In this document: positions 25,944 to 34,628 of the stretch, piece by piece
How the letters are laid out: each line of letters starts with the position of its first letter
How positions within the stretch are numbered: position 1 is the first letter of the stretch
From: Pseudomonas viridiflava
Lineage (GTDB): Bacteria; Pseudomonadota; Gammaproteobacteria; Pseudomonadales; Pseudomonadaceae
Length of the DNA stretch: 64,000 nt
Direction: 5' to 3'
Assembly: GCF_900573885.1 (NCBI RefSeq)
Contig: NZ_UPSE01000594.1
Location: 166,344 to 230,343, forward strand
Notes under the pieces: generated by a model
The model's input: only the letters and a program-made list of their open reading frames with translations
What the model was told of the DNA's origin: nothing
The model's database searches: none
Position numbers and translations under genes: made by a program

Positions 25944-26363
25944 TTATTCAATTTCGCGATTCTTCACCAACGTAAACATCCGTACCCGGTCGCTCAGTTC
26001 CTGAAAGGTATGGCGAAACGGGTCATGCTGGTCGCTGGTGGTCGGGTCCACGAAGTTCCACACCAGCACCTGCGCCGAGCGCGGCAGCACTTGTTCTTCG
26101 TTGGACGACTTGTCGCAAAGATCGATCAAATAATCGAATTCATGATCCTGGAATTCTTCGAGGGCTTTGCTGCGCAGACCTTCAGTTGAAATGCCGGCGT
26201 GCTCCAGCGTTTCCAGGGCGCGTGGGTCGATTTCGGTTGGCTCGATGCCGGCGCTGTAGGCTTCGAAATGGTCGTGCTCAAGATGGCGTAACAGCGCTTC
26301 GGCCATCGGCGAACGGGCGTCGTTGGCGATGCAGACGAACAGAACTCGTAGTTTCTGGCTCAT
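25944..26363 (-). CDS. Low-molecular-weight protein phosphatase / ArsC-like protein
   Basis: A 139-residue protein with the P-loop C-I-A-N-D-A-R-S (residues 11-18, CX5R-S) at the end of the first strand, a SAGIEPTEIDPRA segment, and the late D-P-T-T-S region supplying the general acid, DPT near 105. This is the LMW-PTP/arsenate reductase fold. No arsenic-resistance neighbours are present, so a phosphatase or stress role is as likely as arsenate reduction. The ribosome-binding site is CTGGAGAAACCC. Confidence 0.82.
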   Translation of the reverse strand: MSQKLRVLFVCIANDARSPMAEALLRHLEHDHFEAYSAGIEPTEIDPRALETLEHAGISTEGLRSKALEEFQDHEFDYLIDLCDKSSNEEQVLPRSAQVLVWNFVDPTTSDQHDPFRHTFQELSDRVRMFTLVKNREIE

Positions 26364-26545
26364 GGGTTTCTCCAGTGGCGAAATACGCGGGCAGGCTTGA
26401 GCCTAAGGCTTGCGTATGACACTTGTGCTTACGGCCATACGTCGCCTGGCGCGCTAAAGCGGACGAGCAGCCGCACCAGGTAGAAAAACTGTCATGTGCG
26501 GCTTCTAGCGTGAACGCTTACCCGTGCTGACAATGGTGATACCAC

Positions 26546-28423
26546 ATGTCCCGTGACGAACCCCTGCCCTCGCCCCTGCCGTCCGATGGCTATGTCGAGA
26601 ACGCTGACGTTTCTTTAGCCGAGGTGCTGGATGCGTTGTCGGTGCTGCGCGACGACATGCGCGAGGCGATCAATAGCCGGGTCGACCTCGCTGCGATTCA
26701 TGCCGACTACCTGCCTGGCGCCATCAACCTTTTGCACTACCTGGCGCTCCGGCGGCAAGACATCCGCCAGCTGCAAAAGCAATTATCCGCCCTTGGCCTG
26801 TCGTCGCTGGGGCGCTGCGAAGCCGATGCGTTGGGTTCGGTTGAGCGTGTGATCGACGTGTTGAAAACCCTCGGTGCCAGCCAGGAACCGGGCGTGCCCC
26901 CTGCAGCGTCGCCGCTGGCCAATTCCTTGCAAACCAACCCATTGCTGGATCATGGCGCGGCGCTGTTTGGTGAGGCGCCGCCGGCCAGGTCGGTGCGCAT
27001 TATGGTGACCATGCCAAGCGAAGCCGCTGACGATTATGAGCTGGTCGAAAGCCTGCTGGCCGCAGGCATGAACTGTCAGCGCATCAATTGCGCCCATGAC
27101 GATGCGCCGGCGTGGCTGAATATGATCAAACACCTGCGCAAAGCCAGCAAAAAGCTCGGCAAGCCCTGTCAGGTGGCCATGGACCTGGCAGGCCCGAAAC
27201 TGCGTACCGGCCCCGTGGCGCTGGGGCCGGCGGTGTTGAAAGTGAAACCGCTGCGTGACTCATTTGGCCGGGTTCAGGTACCCGCCGAGGTGTTCTTGAC
27301 CGGCGACCCTGCCCGTTTGGTCGACAACAGTGTGCTGTTGCCCGAGCCATGGTTGCGCCAGCTGAAGATGGGCGACCGCCTGGCCTTTCGCGACGCCCGC
27401 GATGCCAAACGCGCGCTTGTTATCAGTGCTGTGGAAGAAGCCGGCTGCACGGCGCAGTTGGAAAAAACCGCTTATTTCGTGCCTGGCACCCTGTTCACGC
27501 TGAACGAACCGGCCGAACGAAAAGCCTGCGCCAAGGTGCAGGCGGTTCCCCCGTGTGCTCAAACCATCACGGTCAATGAAGGCGACGTATTGCTGTTGGG
27601 CCTTGAAGGCGAAGGCGTCGCCGCGCAGCTCGATGCAGACGGCAAACCGCTTGCGCCCGCGCGCATCAGTTGCACCTCGGCGGCGGTACTGGAAGCGGCC
27701 ATGCCAGGCGAGCCGATATGGTTCGACGACGGCAAAATCGGCGGCGTAATCACTGCCCGGCGTGACGGCGAACTGGACATTCACATTCACCACGCGCCCG
27801 ACGGCGCCAAGTTAAAAGCCGACAAAGGCATCAATCTGCCGGACACCGATCTGAAGCTGGGCGCACTCTCGGACGACGATCTCGACGCCTTGGCGTTCGC
27901 CTGCAAACACGCCGACATTGTGCAGCTGTCATTCGTCAACCAGGTGTCCGATGTGCATGCCTTGCTTGAGCACATTGAACGCCTGAACGCGCCGGATCTG
28001 GGCGTGGTGCTGAAAATCGAAACCCGTCGTGGCTTCGAGCAACTTCCGGAACTGCTGCTGGCCGGCATGCGCCGCCCGCGATTGGGCGTGATGATTGCTC
28101 GCGGTGACCTTGCGGTGGAAACCGGTTTCGAGCGCTCGGCCGAGTTGCAGGAAGAAATGCTGTGCCTGTGCGAAGCCGCCCATGTTCCGGTGATCTGGGC
28201 GACGCAGGTGCTTGAGAGTCTGGCCAAAACCGGCGCCCCTACCCGCGCCGAAATCACCGACGCCGCCATGGGCGTGCGGGCCGAATGCGTGATGCTGAAC
28301 AAAGGCCCGTACATTCTCAAAGCCATTGCCACGCTCGATGACCTGTTGCAGCGCATGCAAAACCATCGTGACAAGAAGCGCGACATGCTCAGGAAACTGA
28401 ACGTGGCAATGCTGCACAGCTGA
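26546..28423 (+). CDS. Pyruvate-kinase-like protein with N-terminal extension and changed active site
   Basis: A 625-residue protein. Residues 1-140 are a helical extension not found in pyruvate kinase. The barrel follows: RINCAH (about 174), MDLAGPKLRTG (about 211), KIETRRGF (about 490), ARGDLAVE (about 517) and ATQVLES (about 551). The phosphoenolpyruvate Lys, Glu/Asp metal ligands and ARGD loop are kept. Two residues that hold K+ in the muscle enzyme (Ser77 and Thr114) are Ala and Leu here, and the late SGET motif reads NKGP. The usual C-terminal regulatory domain is missing. It may use a different substrate. Confidence 0.8.
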   Translation: MSRDEPLPSPLPSDGYVENADVSLAEVLDALSVLRDDMREAINSRVDLAAIHADYLPGAINLLHYLALRRQDIRQLQKQLSALGLSSLGRCEADALGSVERVIDVLKTLGASQEPGVPPAASPLANSLQTNPLLDHGAALFGEAPPARSVRIMVTMPSEAADDYELVESLLAAGMNCQRINCAHDDAPAWLNMIKHLRKASKKLGKPCQVAMDLAGPKLRTGPVALGPAVLKVKPLRDSFGRVQVPAEVFLTGDPARLVDNSVLLPEPWLRQLKMGDRLAFRDARDAKRALVISAVEEAGCTAQLEKTAYFVPGTLFTLNEPAERKACAKVQAVPPCAQTITVNEGDVLLLGLEGEGVAAQLDADGKPLAPARISCTSAAVLEAAMPGEPIWFDDGKIGGVITARRDGELDIHIHHAPDGAKLKADKGINLPDTDLKLGALSDDDLDALAFACKHADIVQLSFVNQVSDVHALLEHIERLNAPDLGVVLKIETRRGFEQLPELLLAGMRRPRLGVMIARGDLAVETGFERSAELQEEMLCLCEAAHVPVIWATQVLESLAKTGAPTRAEITDAAMGVRAECVMLNKGPYILKAIATLDDLLQRMQNHRDKKRDMLRKLNVAMLHS

Positions 28424-28511
28424 CGCAGCGCCGGGCTCGAAGCACGCGACTTAGCGTCTCGCTATCTGCGAAACTAGGGCAATTCTTCCCTGAACGTTCG
28501 AGATAGTAGAA

Positions 28512-29417
28512 ATGGCTTCGGATCCCGGAACTCCCACGCTGGACCAGCTCAAGGTGTTTTTAACGGTTGTCGAAGTGGGCAGTTTCGCGGGCGCGGCGCG
28601 CAAACTTCACCGCGCCACCTCAGTGGTGAGCTATACGATTTCCAATCTGGAAATGCAGCTCGGCGTGTCGCTATTCGACCGTAAGACCACGCGCAAACCC
28701 CAGCTCACCGACGCCGGCAGAACCGTGCTGGCAGAAGCGCGCACCATCACCAACGGCGTAAACGGGCTGCGCGCGAAAGTCTCGGGCTTGCTGCACGGCC
28801 TGGAAGCCGAAGTGCATTTGGCGCTGGATGTGATGCTGCCGGCCGAACGTGTGGTCGATGCGCTGAAAACCTTCCGGGAAGTGTTCCCCACTGTCACGTT
28901 GCACTTGCATATGGAAGCGCTGGGCGCCGTGACTCAACTGGTGTTGAACCGCAAAGCGGGCGTTGGCGTCAGTGGCCCGCTGGATATCGGCCTTGATGGC
29001 ATCGAACGTATTGCCGTGGGCAGCGTGCAGCTCATACCCGTTGCCGCGCCCAGCCATCCGCTGGCGGCGCCCTCCTCCAAACAGCCCGGCGCCGCCCGTG
29101 AGTTTGTGCAGTTGGTGTTGTCCGACCGCTCCACGCTGACCGGCGACAAAGACTTCGCGGTGCTCAGTACCCGCACTTGGCGTCTGGCCGATCTGGGCGC
29201 CAAGCACATGCTGCTGAAGGAAGGCATCGGCTGGGGAAATATGCCGGTACCCATGGTTCAAGCCGACCTGGAATCGGGCCGGCTGGTGCGACTCGATCTG
29301 CCGGATGGCAAAAGCGGCATCTATACCTTCGATGCAATCTACCGCACCGACTCGCCACCGGGCCCGGCCGGGCGCTGGCTGATCGAGCGCTTCGGGCAAC
29401 AGGCGGCACAGGGCTGA
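28512..29417 (+). CDS. LysR family transcriptional regulator
   Basis: A 301-residue LysR protein: helix-turn-helix at about 10-65 (KVFLTVVEVGSFAGAARKLHRATSVVSYTISNLE, NRKTTRKP wing) and effector domain from about 95. Downstream on the same strand are a SnoaL-like gene and an SDR, preceded by an operator-like composite repeat, so it may control them. The ribosome-binding site is weak (GAGATAG). Confidence 0.87.
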   Translation: MASDPGTPTLDQLKVFLTVVEVGSFAGAARKLHRATSVVSYTISNLEMQLGVSLFDRKTTRKPQLTDAGRTVLAEARTITNGVNGLRAKVSGLLHGLEAEVHLALDVMLPAERVVDALKTFREVFPTVTLHLHMEALGAVTQLVLNRKAGVGVSGPLDIGLDGIERIAVGSVQLIPVAAPSHPLAAPSSKQPGAAREFVQLVLSDRSTLTGDKDFAVLSTRTWRLADLGAKHMLLKEGIGWGNMPVPMVQADLESGRLVRLDLPDGKSGIYTFDAIYRTDSPPGPAGRWLIERFGQQAAQG

Positions 29418-29432
29418 AGCATGCCAATTTAA

Positions 29433-29464
29433 TCGAACAGAAAGCTCGAAATTATCCCCGTATT
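29433..29464 (+). promoter_or_regulatory. Composite operator, copy A
   Basis: TCGAAC, seven bases, TCGAAATTA, one base, CC, three bases, TATT. The same elements with identical spacing recur at 34024-34055. The site ends 74 bases before the SnoaL-like start. The direct TCGAA repeats are 13 bases apart. Confidence 0.7.
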
Positions 29465-29538
29465 TTCGATGACTGACCGATGCTAGATTTGCGCTCCGAT
29501 AAGCCATTCCGCCCTTGAACGGGCGTGGAGAAAATCTG

Positions 29539-29970
29539 ATGAGTGCTAGCGCAGCCGATGTATTGAAACGCCATTTCGAGACGTTTGTAGACGACCCAGA
29601 GCAATGGAAAACCCTGGTAGCCGACGACATCGTCTGGGAATTGCCCTTTGCGCCAAGCCTGGGCCACCCCAGCAAACTGGTGGGCAAGGAACAGGTGTTG
29701 AACCACGTCGGCTGGTTTGTCGGCGCCGTCGAGTCCTTCAAATTTTTCGACCTGCGCATTCAGACCTCGACGGATACGCACACCGCGTCTGCCCAGGTAA
29801 ACGCTGAAGGCATCGCCAAGCAGACAGGCAAAACCTACTCGCAGGAGTACGTGCTGTTCGTTAGCGTTCGCGAGGGCAAACTCACCCACATTCGTGAGTA
29901 CTTCGACCCGGTCAAAGCGGCCTATGCCTTCGACGCGCCCGTGGTCATGTCCGCTGCCCATTCAGGCTGA
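29539..29970 (+). CDS. SnoaL-like (NTF2-fold) protein, ketosteroid-isomerase-related
   Basis: A 143-residue cytoplasmic protein of the nuclear-transport-factor-2 fold: LKRHFETFVDDPEQWKTLVADDIVWELPFAPS, then the FKFFDLRIQTSTD strand and REGKLTHIREYFDPVKA near the end, typical of SnoaL-like and EthD/NTF2 proteins. The ATG at 29539 is preferred because GGAG lies eight bases upstream; the eight-codon longer version has none. Probably co-transcribed with the SDR at 30087 under the operator copy A. Confidence 0.82.
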   Translation: MSASAADVLKRHFETFVDDPEQWKTLVADDIVWELPFAPSLGHPSKLVGKEQVLNHVGWFVGAVESFKFFDLRIQTSTDTHTASAQVNAEGIAKQTGKTYSQEYVLFVSVREGKLTHIREYFDPVKAAYAFDAPVVMSAAHSG

Positions 29971-30086
29971 GTACAAAGAAGCAAAACTCCGACAGCCTGA
30001 GCAAGCCCGCCAAAGCGAAGCAGGTCCGAACGCGAGAAATTTGAACCGTCGAAAGCGACATTCAAATGACTACCTGGAGACCTGAC

Positions 30087-30848
30087 ATGACGACTTTCAA
30101 TCCAACTCCCAATGAAGTAGCAGACAAAGTAATTCTGGTCACCGGTGCCGCCAGCGGTATTGGTAAAGCCATTACCGAGCTGCTCCATTCGCGCGGCGCC
30201 AAGGTCATTGCCGAAGACATCGACCCGTCGGTACACGCACTGGAGCGCGACGGCATCGTGCCATTCGTTGCCGATATCACCGTGGATGGCTCCGCTGAAA
30301 AGGCCGTGGCCCTGGCGGTTGAGAAGTTCGGCAAGCTCGATGTGCTGGTCAACAACGCCGGGCGGATTCTCTACAAACCCATGGTGGAAATGACCCGCGA
30401 AGACTGGACCTGGCAGATGGAAACCAACGTCACCGGCGCGTTCCTGCACTCGCGGGAAGCCATGAAAGAAATGATGAAAAACAAGTCGGGCGCGATCGTG
30501 AATATTGCCTCCTACGCCTCGTACTTCGCCTTTCCGGGCATTGCTGCTTACACCGCCTCCAAAGGCGCCCTCGCCCAGCTGACACGCACTCAGGCACTGG
30601 AGGCCATTGAACATGGCATTCGTGTAAACGCCATTGGTGTGGGCGATGTGGTGACCAACCTGTTGAATCACTTTATGGACGACGGGCGCGGCTTCCTTGA
30701 GGAACACGGCAAATCAGCACCCATCGGCCGTGCAGCGGCGCCGGAAGAAATTGCCGAAATCGTCTCGTTCCTCGCCTCCGAGCGCGCCAGCTTTATCGTC
30801 GGCTCGGTGGTCATGGCCGACGGCGGCATGAGCATTCCGGTGGGCTGA
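30087..30848 (+). CDS. SDR family oxidoreductase
   Basis: A 253-residue classical SDR: TGAASGIGKAI (about 20-30), NNAG near 88, Ser in NIASYASY near 142, and YTASK (about 155-159). The C-terminal FIVGSVVMADGGMSI is standard. The start at 30087 has CTGGAGA six bases upstream; an ATG seven codons before is less favoured. Probably uses NAD(P) to reduce or oxidise a small carbonyl compound. A strong terminator follows. Confidence 0.87.
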   Translation: MTTFNPTPNEVADKVILVTGAASGIGKAITELLHSRGAKVIAEDIDPSVHALERDGIVPFVADITVDGSAEKAVALAVEKFGKLDVLVNNAGRILYKPMVEMTREDWTWQMETNVTGAFLHSREAMKEMMKNKSGAIVNIASYASYFAFPGIAAYTASKGALAQLTRTQALEAIEHGIRVNAIGVGDVVTNLLNHFMDDGRGFLEEHGKSAPIGRAAAPEEIAEIVSFLASERASFIVGSVVMADGGMSIPVG

Positions 30849-30863
30849 TGCCCTTTGCCATCG

Positions 30864-30898
30864 GCGCGGTGCAGCGTTGCTGACACCGCGCTTTTTTT
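30864..30898 (+). terminator. Intrinsic terminator after the SDR gene
   Basis: GCGCGGTG and CACCGCGC form a perfect 8-bp stem with a 12-base loop, followed at once by seven T. It ends the SnoaL/SDR transcript. Confidence 0.88.
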
Positions 30899-30924
30899 AT
30901 CCTTTACCGATTCACGGAGGCGCC

Positions 30925-31482
30925 ATGACCGCACTTCGAAAATCCGACTTTCCCTTGATCAATGTACGCCAGCACCTGGAGACCGGCCCCATCGTGCTGG
31001 TGACCTCGGCCTGGAAAGGCCAAAGCAACATCATGACCATGGGCTGGCACACCATGATGCAGTTCTCCCCTGCCCTGTTCGGCTGCTACATCTGGAGCGG
31101 CAATCACAGCTATGACCTGATCCGCAACAGCCAGCAGTGCGTGATCAATGTGCCGACCGTCGAACTGGTCGACCAGGTGGTTGCGGTCGGCAACAGCAGC
31201 GGCGCCGCCATCGACAAGTTCGCCGAATTCGCCCTCACCCCTGTGCCCGCCGCACGGGTCGAGGCGCCGCTGATCAAAGAGTGCTACGCCAATTTCGAGT
31301 GCCAGTTGTTCGACTCGAAGCTGATCGGCGAGTACGGCCTGTTCATCTGGGAAGTGGTGAAAGCCCATGTGGCGAAGTCGGTGGAAAATCCACAGACCCT
31401 GCACTACCGCGGCCAGGGGCGGTTTATGGTCGCGGGTGACACCCTGGATTTGCGCGAGCAATTTCGCCCGCAGAATCTGTGA
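30925..31482 (+). CDS. Flavin reductase family protein
   Basis: A 185-residue flavin-reductase-like, FMN-binding split-barrel protein: PIVLVTSAWKGQSNIMTMGW near residues 23-42 and a Y-x-W-S-G-N-H-S-Y turn are the usual FMN-contact region of this family. The start at 30925 follows CGGAGGCG. Such proteins supply reduced flavin to monooxygenases or act on flavin-bound substrates; no partner oxygenase is encoded nearby. Its own promoter lies after the terminator. Confidence 0.85.
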   Translation: MTALRKSDFPLINVRQHLETGPIVLVTSAWKGQSNIMTMGWHTMMQFSPALFGCYIWSGNHSYDLIRNSQQCVINVPTVELVDQVVAVGNSSGAAIDKFAEFALTPVPAARVEAPLIKECYANFECQLFDSKLIGEYGLFIWEVVKAHVAKSVENPQTLHYRGQGRFMVAGDTLDLREQFRPQNL

Positions 31483-31497
31483 TGTTCGCGCCTGGGC

Positions 31498-32403
31498 TCA
31501 CTTGCGATAGTGGCTCGGCGTCACCCCGACTTCACGTTTGAACACTTGGGAAAAATGGCTCGGGCTGCTGTAACCCACGTCCAGGCCAATATCGATGATG
31601 CTGCGATTGGTTTCTAAAAGAAGCTGCCGGGCACGGGCCATTCTCAGTCGAATAAAAAACTGCGACGGCGAATGCCCGGTGGCTTTTTTGAATAGCCGGC
31701 TGAAGTGGAACTCGCTCATGCCAGCCGCCTCGGCCAACGCGCCGAGGCTGAAATCCTTGTGCAGATTGCCTTCCATGTCCGTCAAAACCCGCCGCAGCTT
31801 GTATGCCGGCAAGGCATTGCGGTGGGCAATATCGTCGGCCGAATCGTCCCTGTAGTCGCGAGCCAGGTGCACGGCCAGGCACTGCGCCAGACCTTGCAGG
31901 AACAGTGCGCTGCCCGTCTGGTGCCCGGTCACTTCAGCGCGGAACTGTTCCAGCAGCATCGACAGCACAGGGTCCCGTCCACCCGACACCTCGCGCAACC
32001 GAACAGGCGCCGCTACGCCGAGCGTCTCGTGAATGGCTTTTTCCAGCAGCGCGATACCCAGATAGATATGCATGACCACGAAAGGCGCTTCACTGGTGAC
32101 GTTCCAGCGCATCTCATAAGGCTCGGCCGAAGTGGTTAGAAAGAAGTCGCCAGTGGTTACCCTGCTGGTTTCCCATTCGCCGCCCAGGGTTCGTTCGTCT
32201 ACCGTAGCCGTTCCGCCAATAACCCAGACCAGTAAAGGCTCCGCCACAGCGGGAACGATAAAACTCGCTTCCTGGCGCTCGCGGTTGAATATCTGCACCA
32301 GCACATCGCGCGCATCCAGCTCATCGGACGCGGCCAGGCGCTCACCACGAATGTAATTTTCCAGCCCCTTAGGCGAGGTTCGTTCTGCGGTGTCCATGCA
32401 CAT
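31498..32403 (-). CDS. AraC family regulator with cupin-like sensor domain
   Basis: A 301-residue regulator: N-terminal cupin-like ligand domain (about 25-180, as in the AraC_binding/cupin_6 group) and C-terminal AraC DNA-binding domain with two helix-turn-helices (FSLGALAEAAGMSEFHFSRLFKK and IIDIGLDVGYSSPSHFSQVFKR). The ATG at 32403 has AAGGAAACCG upstream. Convergent with the flavin reductase gene. It is a candidate controller of the surrounding redox genes. Confidence 0.87.
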   Translation of the reverse strand: MCMDTAERTSPKGLENYIRGERLAASDELDARDVLVQIFNRERQEASFIVPAVAEPLLVWVIGGTATVDERTLGGEWETSRVTTGDFFLTTSAEPYEMRWNVTSEAPFVVMHIYLGIALLEKAIHETLGVAAPVRLREVSGGRDPVLSMLLEQFRAEVTGHQTGSALFLQGLAQCLAVHLARDYRDDSADDIAHRNALPAYKLRRVLTDMEGNLHKDFSLGALAEAAGMSEFHFSRLFKKATGHSPSQFFIRLRMARARQLLLETNRSIIDIGLDVGYSSPSHFSQVFKREVGVTPSHYRK

Positions 32404-32561
32404 CGGTTTCCTTCTATGACCGCCACACAAGCGAACCCAGGGGCCGCTAGCGTGAGGCCATTTTTTGCACGGGCAGTTCCATGGTTTTACCGTTCAGGGA
32501 CTACGAACCGCATACGCGCTCAATCGCCCATCTGCCCGCCCGTACGATTTTCCGCAGGGCC

Positions 32562-32589
32562 AAAAAAAGCCGGAATCTTCGTTCCGGCT
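32562..32589 (-). terminator. Intrinsic terminator after SDR gene (minus strand)
   Basis: Read on the minus strand, AGCCGGAA and TTCCGGCT pair around a six-base loop and are followed by a run of T (A at 32562-32568 on the plus strand). It ends transcription of the SDR at 32694-33527. The rest of 32404-32693, upstream of the AraC gene, holds no recognisable gene. Confidence 0.82.
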
Positions 32590-32693
32590 CTCTGGTTAAC
32601 GCTGCGGGTACGCCCCCAATTCCGAGTGCTACAGCATGTTGTTGTGAAACTTTTTTTCTGCCGCGCACCTGGAGGGTTGCGCGGCAACGTGGC

Positions 32694-33527
32694 TTACGCG
32701 GCTGAAAAGTCCGCACCGCGGGCAACCGATTCCCAGGCGCTGAACTCGCGTGCCATGGTCGCGACCTTGTCCTGCGCCGCTTCATAGGCTTCGTTGCCCA
32801 GCAGCAGGCGTGCTGGCGGCGTTGCGCAGGTAACGGCGGTGTAGATGGCCGCCGCTGCCCGGGCCGGATCGCCCGCCTGTTTGCCAACCGATTGCTGGTA
32901 GGCGCGCATGGCGGCGCCTGCGGTGGCCTGGTAGTCCTCGGCCACGGTTTGCGCGGCGTCTGATGAGCCCGCCCACTCCGTTCTGAATGCGCTGGGTTGA
33001 ACGGTCATCACGCCAATACCCAGTGGCGTCACCTCGGCGCGCAGGCTTTCAGACAAGCCTTCGACGGCGAACTTCGTCGCGCAGTAATGGCCGACCGCTT
33101 CGAAGCCGACCAACCCACCCACCGAAGTGAGGTTGACGACCATGCCGGCGCGCCGTTGGCGCATGGCTGGCAGCACTGCACGAATCATGTTGGCCGTACC
33201 GAAGTAATTGACCTCGAACAGTCGCCGTACCGCGTCATCGTCGCTGTCTTCCACCGAGGAAAAATAGCCAATGCCGGCATTGTTGATCAGTACGTCCACG
33301 CGCCCGAAGTGGCGCTCGGCAGTCTGCACAACTTGGTGCGCCTGTTCGGGATCGGTCACGTCCAGGGGCAGAATCAAGGCATCGCCCAGCGCTGCCAGGT
33401 CTTCAATCTGCTGCGTCTTTCTCGCCGTCACCACCACACGCTGGCCTTCGTTAAGCAGCGCCGTGGCGATGTGTCGACCAAAGCCGGTGGAGCAACCTGT
33501 TACCAGCCACACTCTGTTCTCGTTCAT
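32694..33527 (-). CDS. SDR family oxidoreductase
   Basis: A 277-residue classical SDR: TGCSTGFGRHI (about 9-19), NNAGIG near 84, Ser in NLTSVGGLVG near 136 and YCATK (about 150-154). The TG-C-S-T-G-F-G form is common in oxidoreductases annotated as retinol- or ketoreductase-like. The ATG at 33527 follows GAGGAATTCTGC. It is 67 bases downstream of the monooxygenase-fold gene and probably shares its transcript. Confidence 0.86.
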   Translation of the reverse strand: MNENRVWLVTGCSTGFGRHIATALLNEGQRVVVTARKTQQIEDLAALGDALILPLDVTDPEQAHQVVQTAERHFGRVDVLINNAGIGYFSSVEDSDDDAVRRLFEVNYFGTANMIRAVLPAMRQRRAGMVVNLTSVGGLVGFEAVGHYCATKFAVEGLSESLRAEVTPLGIGVMTVQPSAFRTEWAGSSDAAQTVAEDYQATAGAAMRAYQQSVGKQAGDPARAAAAIYTAVTCATPPARLLLGNEAYEAAQDKVATMAREFSAWESVARGADFSAA

Positions 33528-33594
33528 TGCAGAATTCCTCTTGATAGAGGCGGTGCAGCGCCAACGCTGAACCGCATTCAAGATTGCTCGCGTA

Positions 33595-33894
33595 TTACGC
33601 CGAGCGTTTTACGTAGCGGCGCAGGTCCAGCTCGCCTTCCAGGAGTTGGGGAAGATCCGCTGCAAATTGCCGCAAGTAAGGTGTTTGAAAATGGCTGTCG
33701 ATATCGGCAGCGGACCGCCAGTTTTCATACATGCACCAGAGGTCAGGGTCTTCCAGCGATTGGTGGGCGTCGTAGGAAATGCAGCCCTCTTCCGCGCGCG
33801 AAGGCGCCACCAGCGCGAGTAAGCGCTCGCCCAGCTCCTGCGATTTCCCCGCCTGGGCCCGCAGGTAGGCGATTACGGTGATGTGCTCAGTCAT
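33595..33894 (-). CDS. Antibiotic biosynthesis monooxygenase (ABM) fold protein
   Basis: A 99-residue ferredoxin-like protein: ITVIAYLRAQAGKSQELGERLLALVAPSRAEEGCISYDAHQ, then DPDLWCMYENWRS and SHFQTPYLRQF, the YgiN/ABM pattern. Such proteins act as quinol monooxygenases or in aldehyde/quinone stress. It has an AACGGAGAGAAACGCT ribosome-binding region and is divergent from DoxX with operator copy B between. Confidence 0.84.
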   Translation of the reverse strand: MTEHITVIAYLRAQAGKSQELGERLLALVAPSRAEEGCISYDAHQSLEDPDLWCMYENWRSAADIDSHFQTPYLRQFAADLPQLLEGELDLRRYVKRSA

Positions 33895-34023
33895 AGCGTT
33901 TCTCTCCGTTGAGTGTTTAAACCGGGGTTCAGGCTACTGCGCTGAAGCGCGCCGGGGTATTCGATTTCTCCGACGTGTTTGCCTGATTCTGCCGGGGATG
34001 ATTCGCGCCACATACCTAATTAC

Positions 34024-34055
34024 TCGAACCTAATCGTCGAAATTAGCCGGCTATT
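34024..34055 (+). promoter_or_regulatory. Composite operator, copy B
   Basis: TCGAAC, seven bases, TCGAAATTA, one base, CC, three bases, TATT, identical in all fixed positions and spacings to the copy at 29433-29464. It ends 80 bases before the DoxX start and lies between DoxX and the divergent monooxygenase-fold gene. A CTAATT half-site just upstream pairs with AATTAG. Confidence 0.7.
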
Positions 34056-34135
34056 CGCAATAGCTTGTCAATGACAAGATTGCCTCACATCGGCGCTTCG
34101 TGGTGAAACGCTGAACTCAAAAGGGATCTACCGTC

Positions 34136-34567
34136 ATGTCACACGCAGCCGTCGCTTCTACCGCTCCACTGGCACCTTCAACCACCTTCAACAGCAGCGC
34201 TTCGTTGCTTGGGCGCATCTTGCTAAGCGCCATTTTCATTCTGTCCGGCATTTCGAAAATCAGCGCCCCGGCCATGATGATTGGCTATATCGGCTCGGTT
34301 GGGCTGCCATTTCCGGAACTGGCATTGGCCGCGGCCATCGCCGTGGAAATTCTCGGCGGCGCGGCATTGATTGCCGGCTATCGCACTCGCCTCACCGCGG
34401 GCCTGCTGGCGGTGTTCAGCGTTGTGACCGCGCTGATCTTCCACAGCGCGCTGGCTGACCAGAACCAGTTCATTCACTTCTTCAAAAACATAGCCATGGC
34501 AGGCGGGCTTTTGCAGATTGTCGCCTTCGGCGCCGGCCGCTTCAGCCTCGACGCTCGTCGCCGCTAA
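34136..34567 (+). CDS. DoxX family membrane protein
   Basis: A 143-residue, four-helix protein with GRILLSAIFILSGISKISAPAMM near residue 24 and a KNIAMAGGLLQI segment near 120, as in DoxX/YphA proteins. DoxX relatives act in quinone or oxidant handling in the membrane. The start has AAAAGGGATC upstream. It precedes the quinone-reductase-like gene by 61 bases, likely one operon. Confidence 0.86.
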   Translation: MSHAAVASTAPLAPSTTFNSSASLLGRILLSAIFILSGISKISAPAMMIGYIGSVGLPFPELALAAAIAVEILGGAALIAGYRTRLTAGLLAVFSVVTALIFHSALADQNQFIHFFKNIAMAGGLLQIVAFGAGRFSLDARRR

Positions 34568-34628
34568 ACCCGCCGCCGGCAGGTTCGCCTGCCGGCAATG
34601 CCCTCACGTTTCGAAATGGAGTATTCAG

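Noticed and set aside
32655..32695. GCCGCGC/GCGCGGC hairpin next to a T-run on the plus strand
   Set aside because: The T-run precedes the stem in the plus direction and is an A-run on the minus strand, so it cannot act as an intrinsic terminator in either direction.
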